NCBI GenBank assembly: GCA_035293045.1
Contig: DATDOY010000150.1
Location: forward strand, 1 to 17,427
Reading direction: 5' to 3'
Origin: DATDOY01 sp035293045
GTDB lineage: Bacteria > Actinomycetota > Acidimicrobiia > IMCC26256 > JACPCJ01
DNA: 17,427 nucleotides
How positions within the stretch are numbered: position 1 is the first letter of the stretch; each line of letters starts with the position of its first letter. Shown here one piece after another: positions 7,178 to 13,831 of the stretch. The translations under genes were made by a program, and so were the position numbers. Below the pieces are notes generated by a model, which made no database searches, was not told the origin of the DNA, and saw nothing but the letters and a program-made list of their open reading frames with translations.

Positions 7178-9106
7178 TTAGCGGGGCCGCTCCGGTTCGA
7201 GGGCTGTCGGCTCGGCAATCCGGGTGCGGACAGGCAGCCGGAAGAAGAACCTGCTCCCTTGGCCGAGGCGCGAATCGCAGTCGAGGCGCCCGCCGAGCGA
7301 CTCCACTAGCCGCCGGGAGAGGTACAGCCCGATGCCGGTACCTCCCTTGCGCCGCGTCGAGGAGGCGTCGAGCTGCTCGAACGGTTGAAACAGGCGCTCG
7401 AGCTCGCCCGAGAAGATCCCCGGACCCTGATCGACGACCGCAACCTCCACGGCGCCGTCCTTGCCTGTGACCTCAACGGTCACCGGACCCTCGGAGTATT
7501 TGAGCGCGTTGTCGACCAGGTGGCGCGTGGCGTGTGTGACAAGCCGGCGGTCGGTCGGGGTCGTCGTGACCCCACCAAGGCTGAGGCAATGGACCTGGCG
7601 CTCGGGGTGCTGGGCGGCGAAGCGATCCACCACGTGCTGGGCGAGTTCCATGACGTCGCACGACTCGATGCACCCGCCGTCGCGAGGCCGCTCGGTCGAC
7701 ATGAAGAGCAGGTCGTTGATCAGGTCCTCGAGCCGCTCCGTCTGAGACAGCGACTTGCGCAAGAAGAGGTCGTGCTGCTCGGGGTCCAGGGCGTTACTCC
7801 GAGCGAGGACGGTCTCGATGAAGCCCTTCGCCACCGTGAGCGGCGTTCGCAGCTCGTGACCGATCACAGAGACGAAATTGTCGTGGGCCTCCTCGTGCTT
7901 GCGCCGCGAGGTCAGGTCCTCGAAGGAGACGATGGTCCGCAGTCGCTGCGGTCCGTCCTGCATGCGGGACACCAGAGCGCGGACCCGGCGCGGCGGCGTG
8001 CCGAGGTCGAGCTCTAGCTCTGTGGCGACGTCGCCGTCGAGTACCGCGGCCTCGAGTTCGGCGCTGCCGAGCAGCCCACGCGCGCCGCGCCCGCAATCGA
8101 AACTGCCCGACAGGCCGAGGAGCTCACAGGCGGCGGCGTTGAGGCGAAGGAAACGGCCCTCCGCGTCCAGGACGACGACGGGTGCCACGGTCGCCTGGAC
8201 GACGGCGTCGACCTCGCGGTCACGCCGCTCCAGCTCGGCCGCGACGAGCACATGGGTGAGCCGGGTCCCGACATGGGGAGACACCGCCGCGAGGAGGCGC
8301 GCCGCCGCAGGAGCGTCCTCGGGTGCCACAAGGAGGGCGACCAGGCCGACTCGCGGCTGCGTCTCCGACCCTTCGATGATCGGCACGCACACCATCACCA
8401 CCTCGTGACCGCCGAGTTCCACCGTTTCGGGCGCGGTCGGGGGGAGTGGTCGCTCGCGCCACCGGGTCACGAGCTCGAGAAACTCGGAGCGCCCCACGAG
8501 GGCGGCGAGGTCGTGGCGTTCGATGCCCTGGTAGCTGGCGACCTGAAGCCGGCCGTCGTCATCGAGGCACACGAAGGCCGGGCCCACGGTGAAGCGTCCA
8601 ATGGCGTCGAGCGCGGCCTCGGCCACCGCCGAGCGAGACGTGGCCTCGGTGAGCACGCTGAGCGCCTCGAGCGGGGCGGTGGAGACGGTCTCAACGCTTT
8701 GTCGGGCGAGGACCAGGAGGATCAGGGCAGCAGCCGTGTCGAGGGGTCCGGGGTCGAGGCGCTCCGAGGGTCCAGCCACCCCGAGGGCTCCGACCACCTG
8801 CCCCTGTGAGATGAGGGGAACGGCCCCGGCGTTGATGCCGTCGACGGGGTTGCTCCGACGCGTCGGCACGCCCTTGGCGACGGCGTCGGCGACGGCGGAG
8901 CGGAGACATGCGTCGGGAACGCAGTGGCTGGCGAGATCGACGATGCGATCCCCACGACGGGCGATCGCGAGGGCCTGGTGGCCGCCCGCCTCGCGCGCGA
9001 CCACCTTCAGCGCCTCACGCAACACCCCGTCTGCGTCCACGCCGGATGCGAAGAGGTGAACCGCCTCCTCGAGGCCCGGCGTGGGCCGCCCGCCAGGAAG
9101 GTCCAT
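7178..9106 (-). CDS. Soluble GAF/PAS sensor histidine kinase
   Basis: A 642-residue histidine kinase. Two GAF-like sensory regions are suggested at about 10-135 and 145-290, both with alternating hydrophobic strands and DG turns; a PAS domain follows at about 295-400 (VVQATVAPVVVLDAEGRFLR, then LNAAACELLGLSG, then TIVSFEDLTSRRKHEEAHDN). The HisKA helix has the phosphoacceptor in FVSVIGHELRTPLTVAKGFI (His417). The ATP-binding domain shows the N-box HLVDNALKYS (Asn533), G1 DQGPGIF (559-565), F-box LFQPFEQLD, and G2 GGTGIGLYL (588-596). No transmembrane segment is seen, so it senses a cytoplasmic signal, perhaps a small ligand or redox/light state. The start is ATG 9106, with no strong ribosome-binding site directly upstream. 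No response regulator gene is in the window, so it is an orphan here; GDPD is the downstream neighbour. Confidence 0.92.
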   Translation of the reverse strand: MDLPGGRPTPGLEEAVHLFASGVDADGVLREALKVVAREAGGHQALAIARRGDRIVDLASHCVPDACLRSAVADAVAKGVPTRRSNPVDGINAGAVPLISQGQVVGALGVAGPSERLDPGPLDTAAALILLVLARQSVETVSTAPLEALSVLTEATSRSAVAEAALDAIGRFTVGPAFVCLDDDGRLQVASYQGIERHDLAALVGRSEFLELVTRWRERPLPPTAPETVELGGHEVVMVCVPIIEGSETQPRVGLVALLVAPEDAPAAARLLAAVSPHVGTRLTHVLVAAELERRDREVDAVVQATVAPVVVLDAEGRFLRLNAAACELLGLSGSFDCGRGARGLLGSAELEAAVLDGDVATELELDLGTPPRRVRALVSRMQDGPQRLRTIVSFEDLTSRRKHEEAHDNFVSVIGHELRTPLTVAKGFIETVLARSNALDPEQHDLFLRKSLSQTERLEDLINDLLFMSTERPRDGGCIESCDVMELAQHVVDRFAAQHPERQVHCLSLGGVTTTPTDRRLVTHATRHLVDNALKYSEGPVTVEVTGKDGAVEVAVVDQGPGIFSGELERLFQPFEQLDASSTRRKGGTGIGLYLSRRLVESLGGRLDCDSRLGQGSRFFFRLPVRTRIAEPTALEPERPR

Positions 9107-9190
9107 GCCGACATATCGGCGCGCACCTTCCGTGCCTAAACCCGCGCGGTGTGATTTTTGACCACGGAGCGAGGGATCAGAAAAGTCGCC

Positions 9191-9218
9191 TCAAGCTGAT
9201 TTCCCGAGCGACCGATGC
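9191..9218 (+). promoter_or_regulatory. Possible sigma-28/WhiG-type promoter
   Basis: TCAAGCTG (9191-9198), a 12-base spacer, and ACCGATGC (9211-9218) resemble the FliA/WhiG promoter form TAAAGTTT-N11-GCCGATAA: TCAAG against TAAAG at the -35, and CCGAT shared at the -10. It would start transcription near 9225, giving a leader of about 80 nt before the zinc-ribbon gene. The match is by eye and the spacer is one base longer than the consensus. Confidence 0.35.
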
Positions 9219-9234
9219 AGGACAGGAGAGTCGA

Positions 9235-9284
9235 GGGGTCCGCATCGGGACCCCAGGGAAGTGGGACCGGGCCGAGTCGCCCGG
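9235..9284 (+). promoter_or_regulatory. Two tandem perfect hairpins in the leader of the zinc-ribbon gene
   Basis: Hairpin 1 pairs GGGGTCC (9235-9241) with GGACCCC (9248-9254) around a 6-nt loop; hairpin 2 pairs CCGGGC (9267-9272) with GCCCGG (9279-9284) around a 6-nt loop, CGAGTC. They are separated by 12 nt and end 8 nt before the AAGGGG ribosome-binding site at 9293-9298. No U-tract follows, so simple transcription termination is unlikely. They may control translation or mRNA stability, or bind a protein. No known riboswitch class is recognised. Confidence 0.45.
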
Positions 9285-9306
9285 AACGGGAGTAAGGGGC
9301 CTCAAG

Positions 9307-9660
9307 GTGACGACCATTCGTGCGAGCTGCCCGGAGTGCGGTGACGTTCAACTGCAGCCGGCCGACCTGGTGGTCCGGGTGTGCGCGGACGACAACGAAG
9401 GGTCGTACTGCTTCAACTGCCCGGAGTGCGGCTTCGGCGTTGCGAAGGATGCCAGCGCCCGAATCGTCGAGCTGCTGGTCTCCACGGGCGTCCGCATGGA
9501 CGTCTGGCGTCTCCCGGCGGAACTCCACGAGTTGAAGTCCGGACCCCGCCTGACCCACGACGACCTCCTTGACCTCCATCTCCTGTTGCAGGAGGACACG
9601 TGGTTCGACCGCCTCGTCGCCCTCGTCGACGGCAGCGCGGACCACGAAAACGCCAACTAG
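9307..9660 (+). CDS. Small zinc-ribbon protein of unknown function
   Basis: A 117-residue protein with an N-terminal zinc-ribbon: ASCPECGD (Cys8, Cys11) and YCFNCPECGF (Cys38, Cys41, with Cys35 and Cys26 as further possible ligands), joined by a beta-rich connector (LQPADLVVRVCADD). The remainder is mostly helical (DASARIVELLVSTGVRMDVW, then LTHDDLLDLHLLLQEDTWFD) and ends in a short polar tail. This suggests a cytoplasmic nucleic-acid- or protein-binding adaptor, not an enzyme. I do not recognise a named family. The start is GTG 9307, with ribosome-binding site AAGGGG at 9293-9298, 8 nt upstream; the frame is open much further up to 8908 but that portion is antisense to the kinase and lacks a conserved look. 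It is divergent from the kinase gene and 27 bp before the next gene. Confidence 0.78.
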   Translation: MTTIRASCPECGDVQLQPADLVVRVCADDNEGSYCFNCPECGFGVAKDASARIVELLVSTGVRMDVWRLPAELHELKSGPRLTHDDLLDLHLLLQEDTWFDRLVALVDGSADHENAN

Positions 9661-9675
9661 AGGCGTTCTCCTCGT

Positions 9676-9681
9676 TACCCT
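9676..9681 (+). promoter_or_regulatory. -10-like box, leaderless, for the small membrane protein
   Basis: TACCCT ends 6 nt before the GTG start at 9688, so initiation about 7 nt downstream of the box would fall on the first base of the start codon. There is no Shine-Dalgarno between them, which fits a leaderless mRNA. A clear -35 is not seen. Confidence 0.45.
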
Positions 9682-9687
9682 GGACGG

Positions 9688-9912
9688 GTGACGCCCCTTT
9701 GGTTCGTCCCCGCCGCGGTCCTGATCGCCGGAGTGCCGTTCGTGGCGATGGCGATCGCCCGCGTCGCCGCTGAGATCCGCACTATCCGGCGTTCGATCAC
9801 CCGCCTTGCGGACGACCTTGCGTCCGCGTCCGGTGATCTTCGCTCGTCCACGGTGGGGTTCCGCACGTCGTTCGACCGAGTCGACCGGGTTCCCCTCCGC
9901 CGACGTGCGTGA
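9688..9912 (+). CDS. Small single-pass membrane protein, unknown
   Basis: A 74-residue protein with one N-terminal transmembrane helix (TPLWFVPAAVLIAGVPFVAM, residues about 2-26, continuing into AIARVAAEI) followed by an amphipathic, Arg-rich helix with a heptad-like pattern (IRTIRRSITRLADDLASASG) and a short basic tail (RRRA). It therefore resembles small membrane-anchored coiled-coil proteins, with the helix in the cytoplasm. No family is recognised. The start is GTG 9688, supported by a -10-like box 6 nt upstream. It precedes tatA by 88 bp. Its shape (membrane helix then amphipathic helix) is loosely TatA-like, but the TatA hinge motif FG..LP is missing, so I do not call it a Tat component. 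Confidence 0.6.
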   Translation: MTPLWFVPAAVLIAGVPFVAMAIARVAAEIRTIRRSITRLADDLASASGDLRSSTVGFRTSFDRVDRVPLRRRA

Positions 9913-9942
9913 CGCCGGCTCCGAGCCGCGAGAGCCCGCCGG

Positions 9943-9948
9943 TACCAT
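9943..9948 (+). promoter_or_regulatory. -10-like box for tatA
   Basis: TACCAT lies 52 nt before the tatA GTG start. Initiation near 9955 would give a leader of about 46 nt, with GGGAG at 9992-9996 as ribosome-binding site and a small ACGCC/GGCGT hairpin (9972-9990) just before it. Unlike neighbouring promoters of this form it is not leaderless. Confidence 0.35.
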
Positions 9949-10000
9949 GGAGTGACCTGTCCGCCTGCTTGACGCCCCGAGATCTGGCGTTGGGAGAAGC

Positions 10001-10366
10001 GTGCCCAACATCGGCCCTGCCGAGATCCTGGTGATCCTCGTCGTCGCCCTCCTCGTGTTCGGCCCCGACAAGCTCCCCGACATCGGGAAGCAGGTCGGTC
10101 GCGCTGTCCGCGAGTTCCGCAAGGTGCAGGCCACGTTGCGCGACGAGGTGCGGGACGTCCTCGAACCCCGGCCCACCCCGGCCGCGGCCGCGGCCCCCCA
10201 TCCACCCCAGCTGCCGCCGGTCGCCGAACCCGCCGCGGATTCCATGACGGCTGAGGGGGCGGCCGCGGACCAAGGCACACCTCCGAGCGGAGACCCACCG
10301 GGAGCCACGCCCTCTGCTCACGAGCCGGCCGGCCCAGAGGGTCCGGCCCCGGAGCGGTCGACCTGA
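10001..10366 (+). CDS. tatA: Sec-independent translocase TatA/TatB-like protein
   Basis: TatA forms the pore or membrane-weakening ring of the twin-arginine translocase, which exports folded proteins. The 121-residue product has a single N-terminal transmembrane helix containing Glu8 (IGPAEILVILVVALLVF), the hinge FGPDKLPDIGK (20-30), and an amphipathic helix (QVGRAVREFRKVQATLRDEV, 31-50). After that comes a long Pro/Ala-rich, acidic, disordered tail. Glu8 and the long tail fit a TatB-like or combined TatA/B role as well. Starts at GTG 10001 with GGGAG upstream. tatC follows after 2 bp. The order matches mycobacterial tatA-tatC-helY. No separate tatB is in the window. Confidence 0.88.
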   Translation: MPNIGPAEILVILVVALLVFGPDKLPDIGKQVGRAVREFRKVQATLRDEVRDVLEPRPTPAAAAAPHPPQLPPVAEPAADSMTAEGAAADQGTPPSGDPPGATPSAHEPAGPEGPAPERST

Positions 10367-10368
10367 CC

Positions 10369-11148
10369 TTGCGACGCCGCCCGAAACGAACGTCCGCGCC
10401 CGACGAGGGCGGTGCTGAGACGTCCGCTGGTCCCGAGGACGACGCGACGGCCATGACCGTGGTGGAACACCTCACCGAGCTCCGCCGCCGCATCTTCGTG
10501 TGCCTCATCGCCGTCGCGCTGGGTGCGGTGGTTTGCTTCGTATTCTTCGGAACGATCCTCGACGTGCTGCTCGAGCCGTATACCGAGATCACCGGGAAGA
10601 AGTCGCTGATCTTCACGGACCCGTTGGAGGGCTTCTCGACGCGCCTTCGCGTGGCGGGCTACGGGGGCCTCGTCCTCGCGTCGCCCGTGGTGCTGTGGGA
10701 GCTGTGGAGGTTCATCACGCCCGGCCTCTACAAGAACGAGAAGCGCTACGCCGTTCCATTTCTCGTCTCGTCGATCGCGCTGTTCCTGCTCGGCGGATTC
10801 GTTGCCTACGAGACGCTCCCGAAGGCCCTTGATTTCCTGCTCACGATCGGCGGCGACGAACTCACGCCGCTCCTCACCGCGGGCAAATACCTGTCCTTGG
10901 TGTCGTTGATGACGATCGCGTTCGGCGTCGCGTTCGAGTTCCCGGTCGTCCTGACCTTTCTGCTGATCGCCCGCGTGATCACGACCGCCCAGCTGCGCAG
11001 CATTCGCCGCTGGGTGGTCATCGGCATCGTGACCTTCGCTGCCGTCATCACCCCGAGCGCGGACCCGTACTCGCAGTTGTTGATGGCGGTTCCGATGTAC
11101 GTCTTCTACGAGCTGGTCATCGTGATCGGGCGAATCCTCAAGCGATGA
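10369..11148 (+). CDS. tatC: Sec-independent protein translocase TatC
   Basis: TatC is the six-helix membrane protein that recognises twin-arginine signal peptides. The 259-residue product has a basic cytoplasmic N-terminal segment, the conserved TVVEHLTELRRRIF (30-43), hydrophobic helices at about 42-62, 95-115, 129-149, 182-203, 213-228 and 234-254, the signature KNEKRYAVPF, the membrane glutamate in GVAFEFPV (Glu190), and ITPSADPYSQ (227-236) before the last helix. The start is taken as TTG 10369, 2 bp after tatA, because actinobacterial TatC proteins carry a similar basic extension; ATG 10453, just before TVVEHL, is a possible alternative, and neither has a good Shine-Dalgarno. Probably co-transcribed with tatA. 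Confidence 0.95.
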   Translation: MRRRPKRTSAPDEGGAETSAGPEDDATAMTVVEHLTELRRRIFVCLIAVALGAVVCFVFFGTILDVLLEPYTEITGKKSLIFTDPLEGFSTRLRVAGYGGLVLASPVVLWELWRFITPGLYKNEKRYAVPFLVSSIALFLLGGFVAYETLPKALDFLLTIGGDELTPLLTAGKYLSLVSLMTIAFGVAFEFPVVLTFLLIARVITTAQLRSIRRWVVIGIVTFAAVITPSADPYSQLLMAVPMYVFYELVIVIGRILKR

Positions 11149-11158
11149 TGGTGACGGC

Positions 11159-13831
11159 GTGACCGCGCCCATGCGAGCCGCCGGCGCCCTGCGGGCGGAG
11201 TTCGAGGCATCGCTTCCGTTTCCCCTCGACGAGTTCCAGGCCCGCGCCATGGATGCCGTCGATCGCGGTGAGTCGGTCCTCGTCGCTGCGCCCACCGGAT
11301 CCGGGAAGACGGTCGTCGCGGAGTACGCCGTCGCCGCGGTCCTCGCGGCGGGGAACAAGGCGTTCTACACGACGCCGATCAAGGCTCTCAGCAATCAGAA
11401 GTTTCAGGATCTGCGCGCCGAACACGGGGCCGGCCGCGTCGGACTCCTGACCGGCGACAACTCGATCAACGGCGACGCCTCGGTGGTCGTCATGACCACC
11501 GAGGTCCTGCGCAACATGATTTATGCCGGATCGCCCGCGCTCGACCGGCTGGGCGTCGTGATCCTCGACGAAGTGCATTACCTCCAGGACCCCTATCGGG
11601 GCGCCGTGTGGGAGGAGGTGATCATCCACCTCGATCCGGCCGTGCGGTTGGTCTGTCTGTCGGCCACGGTGTCGAACGCGGAGGAGTTTGGCGACTGGCT
11701 CGCGACCGTCCGAGGCCGCACGGAGGTCGTCATCGAGGAGCGCCGCCCCGTGGAGCTCGTGCACCTCTATGGGGTGTCGCTTCGCGACGTCGACGAGATG
11801 CTCGTGCTGCCCGTGTTCCTCGAAGAGCGGGGTTCGCTGGTCCCGAATGGACGGGCGGGGGAGTTCGATCCGGTCGGCCCGGGCCGCCGTGATCGCTCGG
11901 GCCCGACACGCCATCGTCGCGCTCGGGCGGTCGCACCGCGGCGCGTCGACGTGGTCGACGAACTCGCAAGCCGAGAAATGCTGCCCGCGATCTACTTCAT
12001 CTTCAGCCGGGCCGCGTGCGACGACGCCGTGACTCAGCTGCTCTCGGCCCGAGTGCGACTCAACAGCGACGGCGATGCCGAGCACGTTCGCGCTATCGCT
12101 GAGTCGCGATGCGCTGGCTTGAGCGACGCGGACCTCGAGGCGTTGAACTACGGACCCTGGCTGACCGCTCTCGAGGCGGGCATCGCCTCGCACCACGCAG
12201 GCATGGTGCCCCCGATGAAGGAAGCCGTGGAGGAGGCGTTCCTTCGGGGCTTGGTGAAGGTCGTGTTCGCCACCGAGACCCTGGCTCTCGGCATCAACAT
12301 GCCCGCGCGATCGGTCGTGATCGAGCGGCTCACGAAGTTCACCGGCGAGCGACACGAGTTCCTCACCCCGGGCGAGTACACCCAGCTGACCGGCCGAGCG
12401 GGCCGTCGCGGGATCGACGACGTCGGGTACGGCGTCGTGCTGTGGAACCGGTTCGCCCGCTTCGATCAGATCGTCGGCCTGGCGTCGAAGCGGACATACG
12501 AGCTCCGCTCCTCCTTCCGACCCACCTACAACATGGCGGTCAACCTGGTCCGGCGCTATGCGCGCCAGGAGGCTCACCACCTCCTCAACCTCTCCTTTGC
12601 CCAGTACCGCATCGATCGCGAGGTGGTCACCCTCGAGCGTCAGACGGACGATCTTCAGCGTCGTCTCGACGAGGTGCGTGCGGCGGCGAGCTGCGAGCGG
12701 GGAAACGTGGAGGATTACCGCCGGCTTCTCGCCGATCGCGACCACGCCGAAACCGGTCGATCCCGCGACGGCGAACGCGTGAACGCCGTCGTCGGCTTGC
12801 GCGCCGGCGACGTCGTCGACGCCGGCCGCGGCGTGGGCCGGGTCGTCATCCTCCAGCGATCCTCGGGTCGCGGGGGGAGCCCTCGGATCATGGCCCTCGA
12901 TCAGCGCGCCCGCATCGTGCGGCTCGGACCGACGAGCTTCCGAGAGCGTCCGCGGGTCATCGGGCGCCTCCGTCTTCCCGAACCCTTCCGACCCAAGAGC
13001 CCGGCCTTCCGGCGGGAGGTGGCTCACCGACTCGGACGCGCCGACTATGCCCCGCCGCGGTCCCGCCGGGACGAGGTGGATCGCACCCGCGAGCGTGGGG
13101 ACAACGGCCCGCGTGGGGACCGACGACTCAGTCGTCATCCCGTCGCCGCCTGTCCCGACCTCGGTCGCCACCTCGACGCCGCCCGGCGCGCGGAGCGTCT
13201 CGAACGCGACTACGAACGCGTGCGAACCCGGGCGGCCGGCCACGGCGGCGCCCTCTCGCGCCGCTTTGACCTCGTCCTCGAGCTCCTCGATCGGCGAGGA
13301 TACGTGCGCGGTTGGAATCTGACGGACGCCGGTGAGTGCCTGAGTCGCATCTACACGGAAGCAGATCTCCTGATCGCAGAGGCGCTTCGTGAGGGCGTGT
13401 TCGACGGCCTGAGCGCGCCGGAGGTGGCCGCCGTGGCCAGCGTGTTCACGTATGAAGCGAGGGGTCCGGACGAGGCGGCGGCTGCTCGATGGCCTACGGC
13501 GGAGGTTGCGCGGCGTGTCCGTCGGATCGACGACCTCTGGTTATCCCTGCGAGAGCAGGAAGCGGCATCGGGCCTGCCGGAGACGCGGCCGCCCGACGGG
13601 GGCTTCGCCCTCGCCGCCCATGGATGGGCCGCGGGTCAGGACCTCGACGACATCCTCGCGGTCGAGGAGCTGACCGGAGGCGACTTCGTACGGAACGTCA
13701 AGCAACTGAGTGACCTCCTCCGCCAGATCGCCGACGCCGTGGCCAACCCGGACACAGCCCGTCGAGCCCGGGAGGCGTCCGATGCACTCTTTCGCGGTGT
13801 GGTCGAGGCGTCATCTCGCGTCGGCGCATGA
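11159..13831 (+). CDS. helY: Ski2/Mtr4-like DEAD/DEAH-box RNA helicase HelY
   Basis: A superfamily 2 helicase of the Ski2-like type, expected to unwind structured RNA (possibly DNA) using ATP. The 890-residue protein carries the motifs in order: Q-like FPLDEFQARAMDAV; Walker A APTGSGKT (44-51); Ia TTPIKALSNQKF; DEVH (137-140); SATVSN (168-173); the linker with an Arg-rich stretch after EFDPVGPG; FIFSRAACDDA; HHAGMVPPMKEAVEEAF; ATETLALGINMPAR; and motif VI QLTGRAGRRGIDD. The C-terminal third contains the DSHCT-type helical domain (RFDLVLELLDRRGYV, then DAGECLSRIYTEADLLIAEA, then GGDFVRNVKQLSDLLRQIAD). Mycobacterial HelY (Rv2092c) is also near 900 residues and next to tatC. The start is GTG 11159 (ATG 11171 possible). 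The long antisense frame over this gene is a shadow. Confidence 0.93.
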   Translation: MTAPMRAAGALRAEFEASLPFPLDEFQARAMDAVDRGESVLVAAPTGSGKTVVAEYAVAAVLAAGNKAFYTTPIKALSNQKFQDLRAEHGAGRVGLLTGDNSINGDASVVVMTTEVLRNMIYAGSPALDRLGVVILDEVHYLQDPYRGAVWEEVIIHLDPAVRLVCLSATVSNAEEFGDWLATVRGRTEVVIEERRPVELVHLYGVSLRDVDEMLVLPVFLEERGSLVPNGRAGEFDPVGPGRRDRSGPTRHRRARAVAPRRVDVVDELASREMLPAIYFIFSRAACDDAVTQLLSARVRLNSDGDAEHVRAIAESRCAGLSDADLEALNYGPWLTALEAGIASHHAGMVPPMKEAVEEAFLRGLVKVVFATETLALGINMPARSVVIERLTKFTGERHEFLTPGEYTQLTGRAGRRGIDDVGYGVVLWNRFARFDQIVGLASKRTYELRSSFRPTYNMAVNLVRRYARQEAHHLLNLSFAQYRIDREVVTLERQTDDLQRRLDEVRAAASCERGNVEDYRRLLADRDHAETGRSRDGERVNAVVGLRAGDVVDAGRGVGRVVILQRSSGRGGSPRIMALDQRARIVRLGPTSFRERPRVIGRLRLPEPFRPKSPAFRREVAHRLGRADYAPPRSRRDEVDRTRERGDNGPRGDRRLSRHPVAACPDLGRHLDAARRAERLERDYERVRTRAAGHGGALSRRFDLVLELLDRRGYVRGWNLTDAGECLSRIYTEADLLIAEALREGVFDGLSAPEVAAVASVFTYEARGPDEAAAARWPTAEVARRVRRIDDLWLSLREQEAASGLPETRPPDGGFALAAHGWAAGQDLDDILAVEELTGGDFVRNVKQLSDLLRQIADAVANPDTARRAREASDALFRGVVEASSRVGA

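Noticed and set aside
8908..9306. Upstream extension of the zinc-ribbon frame
   Set aside because: The first part is antisense to the kinase gene and the rest runs through the hairpin leader; the conserved-looking part starts at GTG 9307 with a ribosome-binding site.
9947..9955. ATG GAG TGA mini-ORF upstream of tatA
   Set aside because: Its ATG overlaps the probable -10 box, so it would not be in the transcript; chance occurrence.
11138..13243. 701-residue open frame on the reverse strand over helY
   Set aside because: It lies antisense to a helicase with all motifs intact; composition is the His/Asp/Arg/Val-rich pattern produced by high-GC codon bias, and no domain is recognisable.
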